DNA of 64,000 bases from Marchantia polymorpha subsp. ruderalis (Eukaryota; Streptophyta; Marchantiopsida; Marchantiales; Marchantiaceae): assembly GCA_037833965.1 (NCBI GenBank), contig AP031351.1, positions 12,970,501 to 13,034,500 of the forward strand. The letters run 5' to 3'. This document shows, piece by piece, positions 35,577 through 49,560 of this stretch (its first letter is position 1; each line of letters starts with the position of its first letter). The translations under genes were made by a program, and so were the position numbers. The notes under the pieces are model-generated. The model saw only the letters and a list, made by a program, of their open reading frames with translations, was not told where the DNA came from and searched no databases.

Positions 35577-38053
35577 CAAGAGCGTTGCGGCTGAAACACC
35601 GCACCTCTGTACTACCCACTCGAAAAGTCGGAGCTCAGTCATTCACCGGAGGACCTCGCATACGCCCAGATGTCAGCTGCGTGCAGCCTTCTTCGGCCCG
35701 ACGCAATCTATCGATGGGAGATTGATGGCCTCACCACTTGGCATTATGTCCGAGTGTGTGTGGCCGTAGGCTCAGAGCCAGTAGAATATGTAGGCTGTCT
35801 TTTTTCGCACATGTACTTTCCGACTCTACAGTTCTGCTCTACGCAAAGGAGCAAGTCTGAGGATAATGTCAGCGTTGCGTTGCGTAGTGGACATGGGCAT
35901 GATATGAGGCGAACTACTACTACCACTGTGTGCGAAAAGGGGGGCGTGGGCATTGATTTGGTAGAAAGTCGAAAATAATTTCATGTACGCTTTCCCCATC
36001 TGGATGTTTGCAACACGAGGAATGAACTTGAACTGAATAGGCTGTAGGATCGTACGCAGGCACATGCTTACGTATATGACCCCAGCCACATGTGATAATG
36101 AGCCGGGATCGAATCAATGTACTAGTCAATCAGGGTTTCTCCTCTTCTGATCACACTTGCAACTGGAACATCATCGGAGCTCTGGAGTCGACGACGGTTC
36201 TCCGTTCATGCACCTTGAGTCCGAGTCGATGCGCACATGGATGGAATCGAGGGGACATGTGGAGCCCCTTGTAGGCCTTGTGGGAACATACCGAATGAAT
36301 ACCAGATGACATGTCTCAGAGCCTTGAACGGGTGTACAATATCATGTGGTACATGCTACACAGAAGAAGGTCATGCCTGGGACACCAACATTGTGCTGGA
36401 CTCGACGATGGTGGAAAGACTTGGCACAACAGACTAAGTCTAACTCATGAACAAGAACATGGTCGAGCATTAACGCATTGTAGGTCCTCCCTCCCCTTCG
36501 TTGCCTGGCTATGGTGGGTACAAGGAACGCATGCATCTCGGAGGTGTTACATTGGCAGCATCACAAAGGGCATTATGACTTTGACGTATGCACGGTTGGA
36601 TCTAATCTGAGGTTTGGATTCTCGCCATCGCTTCGTGTACCCCGTTCAGAGTCAAGATCTGGAAAATTTTGGTCGCTCACTGATCCGCGTGGATGGATCA
36701 CGTGTACTTACATGGGATGGAGGGAAACCAAGACATGAGCAAACAAAATCCTACAGAAGCTCACCTGTTGTCAGTCGTGAAACCTCTCGATCTGCTCACC
36801 AATCAGCGCGATTCTTCAATAAAGAACAGAACAGCCTCAAAGGGCCCGAGTACACGGTGAGAATATTTATTCCCCAACTTCTATCAAGATTCAAGTTGTA
36901 ACATGAAACTCCTCTCGTTCATTCGTCCTCACCTCAGGTTCATTGACCCATGGTTTGCGTCCACCGTGTTTCAAGCACGTTGCAGGCAGGCAGTCGACGA
37001 GGCTGCCTCCCCTTCCCTTTTTGTCCCAATGATACATCTGAACGTCAAAGACAAAAAGGCTCTCTCGGCTCTCTCATCATGTCTGAAACTGGGCGAGCTC
37101 GTTCACCAGAAAGATCCAAAGGCCTCAAGCTTAGGCCTTTCATTCCTTCCGAGGACTGGTCACAAAAGTGGTCTTTGCTTACCAGAGCCTGTACTGCTCT
37201 GCTCACGGTCGTTATCGAACTTAGATCCGATTTGTTAAGGCCTCTGCGGGCGGTCTAATGAACAGTATCTATGAGGCTCGCTGGCCTTCGCTTTCAGTAC
37301 TGCACACGTTGACAGCAGGCTTTGGGAGACCAGAATGGACCTGGGCGCTTTTCCTTGCTTTTTTCACGATCTATAGTTCAGGGATCTGAACACTCGAGCT
37401 CCCTACTGCGTCGCAGATATCGGAGAAAAGTAGGATTGCGTGGAAGCTGTTGTGAAGAGGTAAGATAATCAGTACACTGACTTGACATCTGTCTGAGAGA
37501 TTGCAGAAGAGCAGCTACGCTTGGAGGGGGGGGGGGGCGTCTGGAAGACCTCGAGTATCTAACGTTACGTGCATAGTACGGGTGATTAATGAGCACCCTC
37601 GACACAGGTCTAGGCTCCGCTAAGCGGGGTTACTTTATTTCAAAAAGAGAGGAGAATTTGGGTCCAATAATGAGCCTAAATTACTCTCTGGCAAAGACGC
37701 GGAGCTTCGATGGGTCTCTGCACGGTGAGAAGGCCATCATGGAGATACTTTCGAGCTCTCCAGTCAATGGCCTTCAGGATTCAGGTCATCCGATAGTCGA
37801 ATCATGTCCATGTATTCCAGTTCAAACAGAATAAACGTGAATTATTGATGGATGATGACTGCATCAACAGAAGGCCTCAGCACCGAGGATACACTTCTAA
37901 ACATCTCACAAGGCTCCATAATTTAAGAATAACTAATTCGTACATGCATGATCGGCGCAAAACCTATCACCAATACCACAACCAGGCTTGAGACATCTCC
38001 ACCTCATTTATTGAATTTTTAATCTAAAATGTTGCGCGTATGTAATGAATGAA

Positions 38054-41000
38054 TCACAGTTCACTCTGCTCTGTTTCGTCGATGCAAACGAAATCACTAA
38101 TATTTGCTTCAATGCTTCCTCCCATGTAAGCCAGATTAAGGTTTCTCACCAACTGTCTGAGTTGAGAGTCAGATTTTGAAAGAGACAAACATGGCAATCT
38201 GCTGATTAGTGAGTTTATCATACAACGAGCTGTGTTCACAGTGTCAGACACTTCCGGAGCTGCCGCGTTCTTCACGGGTGCGAATTCGTCCTCTCGTCTG
38301 ACTTCCAACAGAGCAACCTGAGACACACCGGATAGACAGAAAACAAACTTGCAATGAGAACACGAGAAGAAACCGAGATCTCAGTATGGTACACCCGTCT
38401 AGAAGCAGGTGGATGCAAATTTAAAGTTTTGTACCTTGTGTAGATCACAAAACTTGAAGGAGTCAAATATGAACCGTTCCAGCTTGACTCCATTTGGTCT
38501 CTCTGGTATCACTTCTACCCATTCTTTGCCTTGCTGCTTTACATGCTTAATTTTCTTCGAGACTGGATGAAACTGGAGCTCGTTCTTCGGAAGCCCGAGC
38601 ATCTTCATCAAACTAAGAGAGAAGATATTCACGCAAATGTGGGCAGCTCGGAACTTCAGCTGCCTTCCTTCTATGGTATCTTCAGTGGCATACTTTAATG
38701 AATTGGAAATCTGACTGTACTCCAAGACACTGTAATGAGCCTTGTCAATGTAATTGACAGTGTCAGAGTACACGGAGCCCTCTTCCTCCACCATCTCATG
38801 GTTGATACACACCACCCCGACGGCTTCGTCGGGAGAAGTTTTGGTGACAACTTTGACTCCGATGTCAGCACCACGTTCGTTCGTATAACCAAAAAAGACT
38901 GGATCTGCCACTCTTACCAGGGCATTATCAACAGCATACACCTGCATGGGTCCATCAAGCAAAAAGACGATATGGCTTTAGTACTTGACGTAGACTGTCT
39001 TCACATTTACGTCATACTAATTGAGCAAATAGTCATGAACAAGTTCATGACAGCCATTTCATTTTCAAAGCCGACGTTCTGGGGGTGTACTTCTTGTTCG
39101 ATAGTTCACTACTATTCACTTGTATGCACTTTCAGCGATCTATCGATATTAACAGCACATCCTGTTGCACTCAAATCAATAGTTGCTTAACCCTTGTACA
39201 TAACAGTCTTACCTGTACATAATCCACACCCTCTTCAGCAAGTCGATCAATTATCCCTTGAGCATTTAGAGCAGTAAAAAGGCCCCCGTTTCCGCCCGGT
39301 GCCTGTGCTACTTTCCAAGGAGTCTCCAAAAGAATGCGATGGCGGTCCTCAATCATATCAAGATCAATGCATGGCATACTGTCTTGCTTGACGAACCAGA
39401 CCTGTTCCGGCAAACTTTACAACAGTCAATAACCGGATTATGTTAAGACTCACGAGGCAACTTCTTATATCAAGGGCAAGTCGGTCAGCACTCAAGCGAA
39501 AGGGAAATAAGAAGTAAAAGAAGGATAGACCTGAGCACTGTCGAGGCCAAAGAATTCGTTGTCCTCGAAGTATGCCTGGGTGTACTCGTCCGTGGCATCA
39601 CTTGTCATCACAATCCATGGAATACAAGGCCTTGATTCAGAACCTGTTACCTGTAAAGAAACATCTTAAGTTAGTACAACAGAAGACCCTTCATCCGCTA
39701 ATAACCAACGTCTTCAGGCGGATGTGAGTAAGGTCAAAGATGCTCAATTTCAAGAGGAAAGTACCAGTTTGGCCAATTCTTGTACAATGAGCAATCGTTC
39801 TGCCTGCAGCTGAAATAAGGACTTCCCGCTTACAAGACCTAAGTCAATTGACCCCTTTACAGTTGAAGCATTATCACCCAGTCTTGTGCTCTGCCCTCCT
39901 GCGAGTACCACCACAGCAACTCTCCCATCAGCTATGAGCTGTAGCCCGTCTGTCCACCATCTACATACATCGCCGTTCTCCGTTGAACTTTCCTCTTGAT
40001 CAAGCCAGGTGTGAAGCTCTTGCCAGTTTGCACATGGAAAAGCGGAAGGTGGCTCTCGACGCGAATCATGTCCTTGCTGCCTGCATTCACGAAGACGAGT
40101 TGATATACATAATGCATAATGGAATGTTCGAACCAATACGGTCTTACATTCTGAGGCAAAAAGTTGGCAACACAGAGAGTGAAACTTATCAACTTGCTCC
40201 ATCTGATGTTACAATATGTATGAAGAGCCCACAGCAAAATAAGGGATGAACTCGAATCAAGTATGTCGAGAGGGGACATGGAAAAGCAGAAACTTGCAAG
40301 TGATTCTTCTATCAAGACGTGAGAAAAAAGGACCCGGCAGCCTGTGTGGCAACTATGATCATATATGAACACGAAACGGGGATATGCTTCATGCAAGGAA
40401 CACCACGCATCCATCAAGGGAAGAATAACAGAACAGTTATGATACAACAAAGACAAACACCTCTATATGATTTCCTCAGCGCACGTCACGCTGGTGTCAA
40501 AGTGATGGAAAATAGAGTATCTCTCGTCACCAGTTTCCTAATTACTCATAATCTGCCATACTTATCAGCTTTCTAAGCTTCTTCCTAATCCTGCGCCTCC
40601 CTTCCCAATCAATCATCCTTAACAATCAGGTTACCATACCGATAAAGAAGCAAAAGAGGAGGAACGGAACGGTGCAGTAGATTCTATTCAGATTGCACAG
40701 AGGCACGAACCTAAACCATCAACAACGTTTCAACTCCTTACAGCACATCTCGCTTGTAGAGTGGCATAAATAAAACGAACTGCACTCAAGCTACAAAAAG
40801 CATCCAATTGAATCCCCGTTGGATGCATGTTACAACAAATTTTTTTGTCCTAAATTAACCAGACACGAATGAAGCTTCAAACAGCAGTCAAGAATCTCAC
40901 CTTGGACTCAAGTCCGGCAAGGGAAGAACGTCTTGTAGTGCACGCTGGAAGGAAGCAAAGTCTATACTTAGTAGCTGGTTGACCAAATCTTGTTGTTGAG

Positions 41001-43768
41001 ATTCGGTACCAGACAGCAGCCCCTCGAGGATGTGTGTTTGCCCAATAGCTGTCAACCTTTTCTTCAAGCCTGCAAACCTCTCTCGAACTTTCCTTTTCTC
41101 CTTGAGCTCCTGCAGGGACAGTAACTTTTAACTGCGATTCAAGAACGTAGTTCACCCAAACGTACAGAAAAGAGTATGGACACAATTAACCATAGCTGGA
41201 GAAATCGACAGGACTTCCACTGCTTTAAATGACCGGTTTGATCGACGGCCAACGTAAGTTTTGAGAGTTATCAGCATATCGCAAATGTCATTGTAACTAC
41301 ACCTGGACTTTACTTCGACCTTGTTTCTTGACACGGAAAAGGAACAGAGGTCACAGCAGAGCAGATATTGATGCCAGGTCGTACGAAACTATCTTACTAA
41401 GAAGCAGAAATAACATGACGCCGCAGACCACTAAAGAAGTCGCTCTGGTACGTCATATATATAGGACAGTAATAGACGGTTCCTATTGAAACCTGCGACG
41501 CGATCACGGGAAAGTCTCCTGCAACATTCAGCTCTTCGGAATATGGGTAACAGCTTTTGAACTTGCATTAAAAAACCATAAAAAACGAGGCACATGGAGT
41601 ACTACATTTATATTCCTGATGCAGACAAAGTGTACTATCACGTCTCCATAAAAAAGGCTATCGCCATCTGCCGAAAGAAGTTGATATAAGAATAAGCTTA
41701 AAACGGATGAGAAGTGAAACTAGAATAAGAGAAGATAAGAGTTACGGTCCACTTTACCTGCTTACGTTTAACTTTCTCATCTTTGCTTTCACCGGGAGAA
41801 TTGAGCTCAAGAAGGCCAGCGGGTGGGTTAATTTCGACCCGCCTTCCGTCCTTGTCAACAATCGGTACGATCTCCTTGACAAATGGTATCCAGATTTTTT
41901 GGCTAGAAGATCCGTCAGTTCGTTTCACTTGCAAGAGGTCAGTATCACCACCAGTGTTGTAGACATCCACTATTACACCGATTTCTTGACCGCTTTCCTG
42001 TGCAATGATGCGTTTTAATTATGCAAAGATTGAACAATAGACTTTGAAAATAAAGCAAAAGAATTCCGAACTTTGCAGGGGAACACAGACGATACTGATG
42101 CAACAAGAATCAAACAATGGAACACGATAAAGTTAAGTACAAACTCACGACATAAGCAGGTTGAACCTGATATACCTGAAGAATGACAGCCATTCCTACA
42201 AGATCAGGTATATAGAACTCGTCGTCACTCAAAGAAGGTCGTTCTGTCACAACCAGGGTTGATCCAACGAGATCACTGGCCTGCATGACTTAAAAGGTTA
42301 CTTCTCCATGAGAAGTTGTATTGAAAGAGAAAGACCCTTGAACCTAATATCAAGCCTTGAACTCTTTTCCATTGAGAACAGAACAATAAACCACTACTCA
42401 GAAGAGAAAATAAAGAGATGTGCATATAAAATTGGCAGTCTGGTTTCACGACCAGACGAGAAAACGTAAGAATCAAACAGGGCAATCCACATGAATGAGC
42501 CACACAACATGTTAAAACAGCTGTACCTTCTCAATCGAGTTGAAGCCCTTTAGTTTGATGAGCCACGAAGGACGTTTCCCTCCTACTTCCCTCCCTTGCA
42601 GGAGCTCCACCTCGTGATACACATGCTTACCCATGGCTTTAGAACGCACCCACCGTTTACCTGGCTGAATTTCCAACGCTATTCGATTGTCAAGCTTAGT
42701 CTACTCCTCGCCATCATGTAAACGCTAAATCGAACTACTTCTCCTTTGTGACCAAGAGGTTCACGACATTCATGATTCTCAGCGGGTGTAAACAGTAACT
42801 AAGTAGCTTACGAACAATATGCGAATGATATGAATCGTCAATATAACAGTCACATAGAACTGAAGCTTCCGAAACTGTGAAACAACACATATCAGTGTGG
42901 GGTTGATGACAGTCACCGTCTCAAAACGTTCCTCTGGGAAGTCCGTAAGAGAATAAACGTGAAGTTCCCCATGCACTCCATGTGTGTCGGCAATGTATCC
43001 CACTTCCACAAAGTCACCGGAGTCTCTGACTTCCGTTTCCAAGATAGGACTCGCGAAAGAGCTGATTACTGCAACCATGGCGCCATGAACGAATTCTCAA
43101 CACACTCTCGAGTGAGCCAGAGACTGATGGCACGAATGTCGGGTTCTATAATTCGAGATGTAAATGAGGGCGCTTCAAAATTCCTCAGTGTTGGAACGTA
43201 ATGATGTATCACTTCCAAGTTGTATTGAATTGATGTGAAGACAATAATCAATAATGCGAGCTTTGGATACCTCTTCTCTGAAAAGCCGGAGAGGGCTTGC
43301 TTCTGACATTCAAGCGAGAAACTAGCCTTGAAAACACGAACTTCTCCACAAGTAACCTGTACGACTTCACCAAAATAGGACAAGATGCAAAATCATATTG
43401 TCAGTGAGGCAGAAAATTTCGTTATCAGGGACATGTGATAGAATTCACTTCCCAACCAAGATCGTCCGTGGAAAACAAATCTCTAAAAAATCGAAGGAGA
43501 AGCTCGTCGGGTTATTCGCCAAACCTCCGACCGAGCAGCGTCCTTGACAAAACGTGTCGCGAATTCCATTCCCAGCACGGATTTACGAGCTCGAGCCACG
43601 ACGAGGCCATACCTGAGAGTGAGAGAGCACTAGAGCTGGGGAGGAAGCGGATGCAGCGTGGAGGCAACCAATTCGCATGGCGTAAGCGTGCCCCCGGCTT
43701 CCTGCGAACACAAATTCTTGCAGTGGCCCGGGCACACGAGCACATGTGCTCCGCAAGGCCATGGCCAT
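38054..43768 (-). CDS. RimM-like 16S rRNA maturation factor fused to a UDP-sugar pyrophosphorylase-like domain, probably plastid-targeted; 12 exons
   Basis: I read 12 coding exons, all GT-AG and in phase: 43768-43613, 43356-43271, 43061-42917, 42664-42527, 42280-42176, 41997-41758, 41109-40901, 40080-39765, 39650-39531, 39401-39213, 38941-38435 and 38317-38054; 824 aa. Residues 1 to ~90 are basic, Ala/Ser-rich and poor in acidic residues (MAMALRSTCARVPGP), like a chloroplast transit peptide. Residues ~95-205 are the RimM N-domain (FVEVGYIADTHGVHGELHV, FPEERFE, WLIKLKGF). Residues ~205-275 are the PRC-barrel part (YIPDLVGMAV, VDVYNTGGDTDLLQV, IWIPFVKEIVP). A charged helical linker follows (ELKEKRKVRERFAGLKKRL). 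From ~400 the protein resembles AGX-type UDP-GlcNAc/GalNAc pyrophosphorylase: VVVLAGGQSTRLG (~415-428), QAPGGNGGLFTAL, VYAVDNALVRVADPVFFGY, PNGVKLERFIFDSFKFC and EVRREDEFAPVKN. RimM assists small-subunit assembly. The transferase half may bind a nucleotide sugar; activity is uncertain. As I recall, Arabidopsis has one such fusion. Confidence 0.92.
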
Positions 43769-44090
43769 AATTCCCGAATGCGACCGACTCCAAATTGTGC
43801 TCTGCTCTGCTGCTCGAAGCTACAAGACCCGCGACATCTATCTGCTCGTTAAATCCTCGACCTTAAACCCTCGGACACGGCGCGGGACGTTTGTCGGATG
43901 ATGTCGAAAAGGCAGACCCCGCTGAACTGGCGGAATCGGCTGAGCAGAGCAAAGCACGGGGACCGGTGTACAAACGGCTGTTTCTGGGCCGAAAGGCAAA
44001 ACCCCACCCCAGCCCTCGCAAAATTGACCCGCCAGAGGTTTCATAGCGCTCACAGTCATTTACCGTAATCATGCTACTAGCGTCGTCGAA
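43769..44090 (-). promoter_or_regulatory. Upstream region of the RimM fusion gene
   Basis: A short GC-rich stretch precedes the start codon and gives way to AT-rich DNA at about 44090. The promoter and leader must lie here or just beyond. I see no clear TATA box. Confidence 0.35.
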
Positions 44091-47000
44091 TGAAAAAACC
44101 TTCTAGACTGTAAGTAAGTTCAGACACCTGCCCGTGGTCATATAGTAAGCACCACCTCCAATCATCGGCCGCTCGATCGAGATTGCAGTTGCCAAGTACA
44201 AATGCAATCACAAAGTTTAGTACAGATCAATTGGACTGGAGTGTTTCGCCCTGTCAACATGCTTACAATTGTGTGCATTCCAGATACACAAATCTACCCA
44301 TAAATTGTTGCTCGCAAAACAACAATTAATTTATACTACAATGTATGCTGCCAATGACAACATCAGGTAGAGTTATTGATCTCATAGGTAGGATTAACAA
44401 GGACTTTTATAAAATACTAATATTCTTCTTGAAATAAATAATACATTTATATTAAATTTAAATAAAATTTTTACATAATAAATTGTGATGTAAATTTTCA
44501 ACAACATTTCAAAATTCACATATAGTTGTGTATATATTCAATGAAAAAATTAATCCTTAATTTTCAATATTTTCATATGTTTGAAAATCTTGGCTATTTT
44601 CACATTTCAGGGATTTCATAAATGATTTCATCAAAGAATCTTCACATTTTCAATAATGATTTGGAACTATCAAAACAATCATAAATTCATCATATTTTCC
44701 ATCAATTACAATTTTCTTCCATCACAATCTAATCAATACTCTTTCTCTTGATCTAAAGTTTAGATTATATTTATTATAATAACATTTGTGGTGAAATTTT
44801 CATCATTGTCACAAATAATAAACTTACTCTAAAAACAAATAATATTTTACTGCGCGATCGTATAACTCGAGTGAATCAATGAGTGACGTAAGTATAGTAG
44901 GGTGAGGGTTAATTAGCACTAGGTGAGGAATAACTAGCCTCCCCTATAAATAATATGATTTTGTATGCACATCTCATGCATATGGTTCAAATACAAGTCA
45001 TTCTACAATCATTAAGGAAAAACTAACAACAATATAATAATTTTTATTAATAAAAAACCTACGTTTTATTATAAATAAAAAAAAATTATTTTTCATCTAC
45101 CAAATCTTCAATGAAACATTTGAAATGTCATGATACACTAATTTGTTAACAAACATACATGATATGCAAATTAAACATATTAAAATATGATAAAAATAAT
45201 GATTGAAAGCAGAATCATTCACTAAATATAAATGCATTGATGAGGTATTCTTAAAATTTATATATCAAACACCAATTATCAATCAATATTGAAGTATAAT
45301 ATTATATACAGTAAGTAAATATCACCTAATAACACTCTCATACTATACATCAAACCATGTTTCATGTTATGTTTACTTTAGTAGTTATATGCTATATAGA
45401 TGTAGTTATTTGTGTGATCAACATCATTATCATTGGCACTATAATTAAAATCTACAGCAATGTTAGATTTATAGTGATAAAGGATATAGTTCAAATTATA
45501 ACTCATGAAAGTTTATATTTTAAATTTAAGTGTTAAAAAAGAAATATATGATGAAGAATAGATCTGATTGGATTAACATGGAACCTTTACACTACAAACA
45601 GTCAGGACATGACATACGATAGAAATGATAGTGCAGAGTCGATGCCAAATTTTTCCAAATTTGTAGCAGGTGTCAAATTTTTCCAACTTCATAGTCAATG
45701 ACAAGTTTTCAACTTTAGAGTTCATAGTAGTGTCATAACTATATATATAAAGAATTTTGGTACATTGTACCTCAACTTCGTAAACACTAGTTTTACAATT
45801 CTTCCAATATTGATTTGACTTTCAATTTTCTTGCTTCAAGTGTTATCACTTTTAATTTTCTCGCTTCAAGTGTTACTCTTTCTAGTTTTGAAGCTTGAAA
45901 TGCACATTAATCCAAATATAATTTTAATAGAATATACATTAATCTAAATCTTCTTATAATATTTACTTGTTGGTTTTGTAAATGATTCTTTAGAGTCATA
46001 AAAGATGTCCCAAAACAATCAACTTACAAATTTTCTTTTATCCTAAGTTTCTTTCGGTGTTACAAGGAACTCTTACTCATCGTAATGCTTATCGTCAGAG
46101 CTGCTATCATACTCTTGAATGTACATAGTTCATGTTACTTAAACTATGGTTTTCCGAATGAAAATCATCTCATTAACTTTGTAAGACACTCTCGACTCCA
46201 TCACTTTAGTCATAAAATTTGCATCCCAACAAGCCATAAGATACATCAAAAAATGATGTTTATATCATGCAACCAAGTTGAATATCAAATAGGTTAGGTA
46301 TCCCCTAACAAGCATTTGGATTGCTTACGTGATGTCCCCAACTAACACACTAACTAACACACTCAATTCTTATCCAACAACCTTACAAACTGTTGACGTG
46401 TCATTCTCAAATATCACATTTATTCTCTACCTACAAAGCACGCGAGTCATTGACGTGGCAGTATGACTAATGCACGCTAAATCAACTATATAAACATTTT
46501 GAGTAATTTCTATTTTAGTTCTATCTAACTAAAAATGATTTCACTACGTGTTTTGTGAATTTTTTCACGTGTGCATTTTGTGTCGTGTGAATTTTCACAA
46601 TAATTGATATAAGAGTAAAACAAAAAATAAAAAAAGCAAAATAAACGAAAGAAGAGATGAACAAGAAAGCAACAGAATGAACCTTGTGTAGTTCATTTTC
46701 ATGCTCGTTTCGTCGAGTTGAGTCTATTGTTACAACTCGTGCGGTGGTGTTATGATCAATTAGCTTTGTTTGCTCCAAAAAACAATGCTTCTACTTTGTG
46801 ATGTTATCTTTATCTTCTTTAGTACATGCATTTTGTGATAGAAATTGACGTAAACTTGGTTAAAGCTTACAAAAATTTTAAAATTTTGCCTTGACCATAT
46901 GTGACTTGTAGATCATGAATTGCAATGTAATCTTTGTGAACTTACTCCAAACCTTGACTTCGTTGGTTGAGACAATTTGTGAAGATTGTTTTGCTCGTGC

Positions 47001-49560
47001 ATGCCACATAATATCTTATTTCGCGACACAATCTGCACATTTTTGAAAAAATTAGATTTGTAATCGCAACGATAGCCAATTTCCCAACAAGATCATTTTC
47101 ATTGATGTCTTTTGTCTTTGATCCAATCGTGTTTGATTTGAATAGATTGTGATCGTGAGCTCTCGTGAAGCATTGATAGCAAAGGTGAAGCCTTCTATTT
47201 TTGTGTGTAACTTGATCTTGAGTCACAAAAAAGCAAGGTAGTGGACTTTCATCATACACATTCCAACTCACATTTGTCTTGCAATTCAAATGTATGTGCA
47301 AAAGTTGTTTAAATCAATAATTTTGTGCACATATTTAGGCCTCACATTTTATGTAAACTCCATCTCTTGTTGATTGAAATACAAGAAAGTTTTTGTCTTC
47401 GCGTGAACTTTGTTGTGTAAAATTTAGACCAAAAAATTGAATGAACAAAGAAATCAACTGTCATCGAATCATAATCTACTTCTTCCTAGATTTCAACAAA
47501 AAGATAGTGACGAGATGGAAATTCTTATATCATTTGGAAATTAATGTCATACTCAGAGAATATCTATGCATATTATTGAAACATAATGAATTATTGAGAT
47601 CAAATTAGAAAATTGTATCACAATCATCACTTTTTTCCTCTTCATAAATCATATGTAATCCTTTGATGTAATTGTATACTTCAAATTTACTTGTTTGGTG
47701 TTTGAGTATTATAAACGTCTTGGGCTAATGTAATATTGTTGCAACATGCAATGGATTATTGATAAAGAAACATTCATCTGTAATCTACTTTTTTGCAAAA
47801 TTTTTGCGGCATGATCAATGATAACATTTGATCATAACCTCTTCACTTGTTCACCTAGACCAACGTGCTTTAATAATTCTTTTGTATATGTTCAAAGTTC
47901 AAATCCACTGTTTTTTGTAGCAAACATGCGTTTTGAAATCCATGAAAGATGGAGAAGTTTATTGACTTGCACTTGATCAAATTACCTTTGAAATAAAATC
48001 CACTTTTTCATTAAGAAGATTCTTACATTTTTTTTCCATTCCTTCATTGTCATTTTTCATTTGAATTTTGTTATCTAGATGAAAGATGTTTGAAAGATGT
48101 TTAGAATTAAATAGATACAAATAATAGTAAGGTTACGGTCTTTAGAGACGTTGGAATTATCTTTATGTAGCAAGATAAAAAAAAATATTTTGCAATCAAC
48201 TTCATTTTGTTGTCGATTACTTCATTCTACTGTACTTCTATAGTTCTTGGTTTGAACATATCATTATGGAAAGATGAAAATCAATAAAAAAATTTTAAAT
48301 ACTCTTGAAAATTTTTCTGGTTGCAGAACTTTAAAAGCTAGGAGTTGATTAGCAACATCAAAGAATTCTTCACCGAGGCTATATGCAAACAAAGTCATAG
48401 ATATTAGAAGCCATGTTTGAGTTCAAGCCAGGTTAATGCAATGGATTGCGCTAAGTGAATTATTTCACTGAAATTGATATCTCCAATAATCTAATTTTGA
48501 ATTCATATACAAAGTGCAACAACCTCCATATATTGCATGCATTCAATGCAACTATGCACTTAGGGCCTAAGACGTTACATATACATGATTACCGACTTTA
48601 TTAAAAAAAAGACATATTTATCAGTAGCAAATTGGTCAAGTAGTAATTCAACAAAGCATAATCAAGACATTAAAATAGATCTCAATTAAATTTTAATATT
48701 TTTTCTTGCAAACCACTCTAAAATATTCAAACTATATTGTAATCTTGAATTTTAAACTATGCTACATTAATCATTTTGAAAAACATTAACATTGTAAGAA
48801 ACAACAATAATTATTTTGAAGTTTTGTAACATTATAAATAGAAATGTAAAACAAATTTTTTTTATTTACTAAGTATATTGATAGAAAAAATGTCTATTTA
48901 AAATTGAAATATTATGACGCACTATGTTTGATGAATGTATCATTATTTTTTTGTCCTATTCTTGCACAAAAAAATAATGTGTAGGAATAAATAAACTCAA
49001 AAACTTCTTTTGCAGAGCAAAACATGGAATAATTTTATTGTGGAATTATTGTTTGTATCATGTTGATGTAAAATCTTGTTAACTCTTTCAATGGTCTAAG
49101 CCGCTTGCATACTTATGATTCTTAGAGTCTACTAGATCCATTCTATAAATTTTGGACATAAAGTTGTTCAAATTTTGAATGTTTTAAGGGGTGGAAATCA
49201 TTGAGCTAATATCTTGGAAAAGATTGAAGTATATAAAATATTTTTGAAGATGGAGATGCGCAAAGATTAAATGTAAATTTATAAAACTTATATCCATCAA
49301 CGAAGATGAAACAAACCATAAATAGAAAAGATTATGAATGCAAAAAAATATTCTTTAAAGTTTAATTGCATCATCACTAATTTGATAAATAAAAGTATAC
49401 CTAGATTTATAATAAATTTTGAACTTGCAAGGTATGCACATCATCACAAGCTACTAAAAGGCTTGTGAGTAGGTAAAGCGTCGGTATGTTGACTCATGAG
49501 TCTGTGAGAATGTTTTTCACAAAAATATTGTTTGAGATACATATTTGAGTACACTTGAGC
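44090..49560. other. Long AT-rich block with no recognisable gene
   Basis: Strongly AT-rich throughout. I could not find integrase, RT, transposase or other known domains. Minus-strand ORFs at 47301-46942 (119 aa) and 46778-46521 (85 aa) are the only notable coding potential and are described separately. It is probably old transposon DNA. Confidence 0.5.
46942..47301 (-). CDS. Unidentified ORF with CxxC pairs, possible transposon remnant
   Basis: The 119-aa frame contains two Cys pairs, LCYQCFTRAHDHN and MCRLCREIRYYVAC, spaced like a small metal-binding region. The ORF between them reads KDINENDLVGKLAIVAITN. A second ORF (46778-46521) follows about 160 bases downstream on the same strand. 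I do not recognise either. The AT-rich setting and isolated position suggest a decayed mobile-element gene, but a chance ORF remains possible. No splice sites join the two convincingly. Confidence 0.25.
   Translation of the reverse strand: MHIHLNCKTNVSWNVYDESPLPCFFVTQDQVTHKNRRLHLCYQCFTRAHDHNLFKSNTIGSKTKDINENDLVGKLAIVAITNLIFSKMCRLCREIRYYVACTSKTIFTNCLNQRSQGLE

Larger units (their letters stand above)
32900..38040. other. GC-rich intergenic DNA, no gene recognised
   Basis: The block is GC-rich, especially 33400-34700, and includes GGGC runs, (GGGA)n at 34973-34993, a second GGGA-type tract at 35538-35576 and a run of 12 G at 37526-37537. Overlapping ORFs of 60-150 aa occur in several frames, a pattern expected from high GC. 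None shows a domain or coherent splicing. A non-coding transcript cannot be excluded. Confidence 0.45.
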
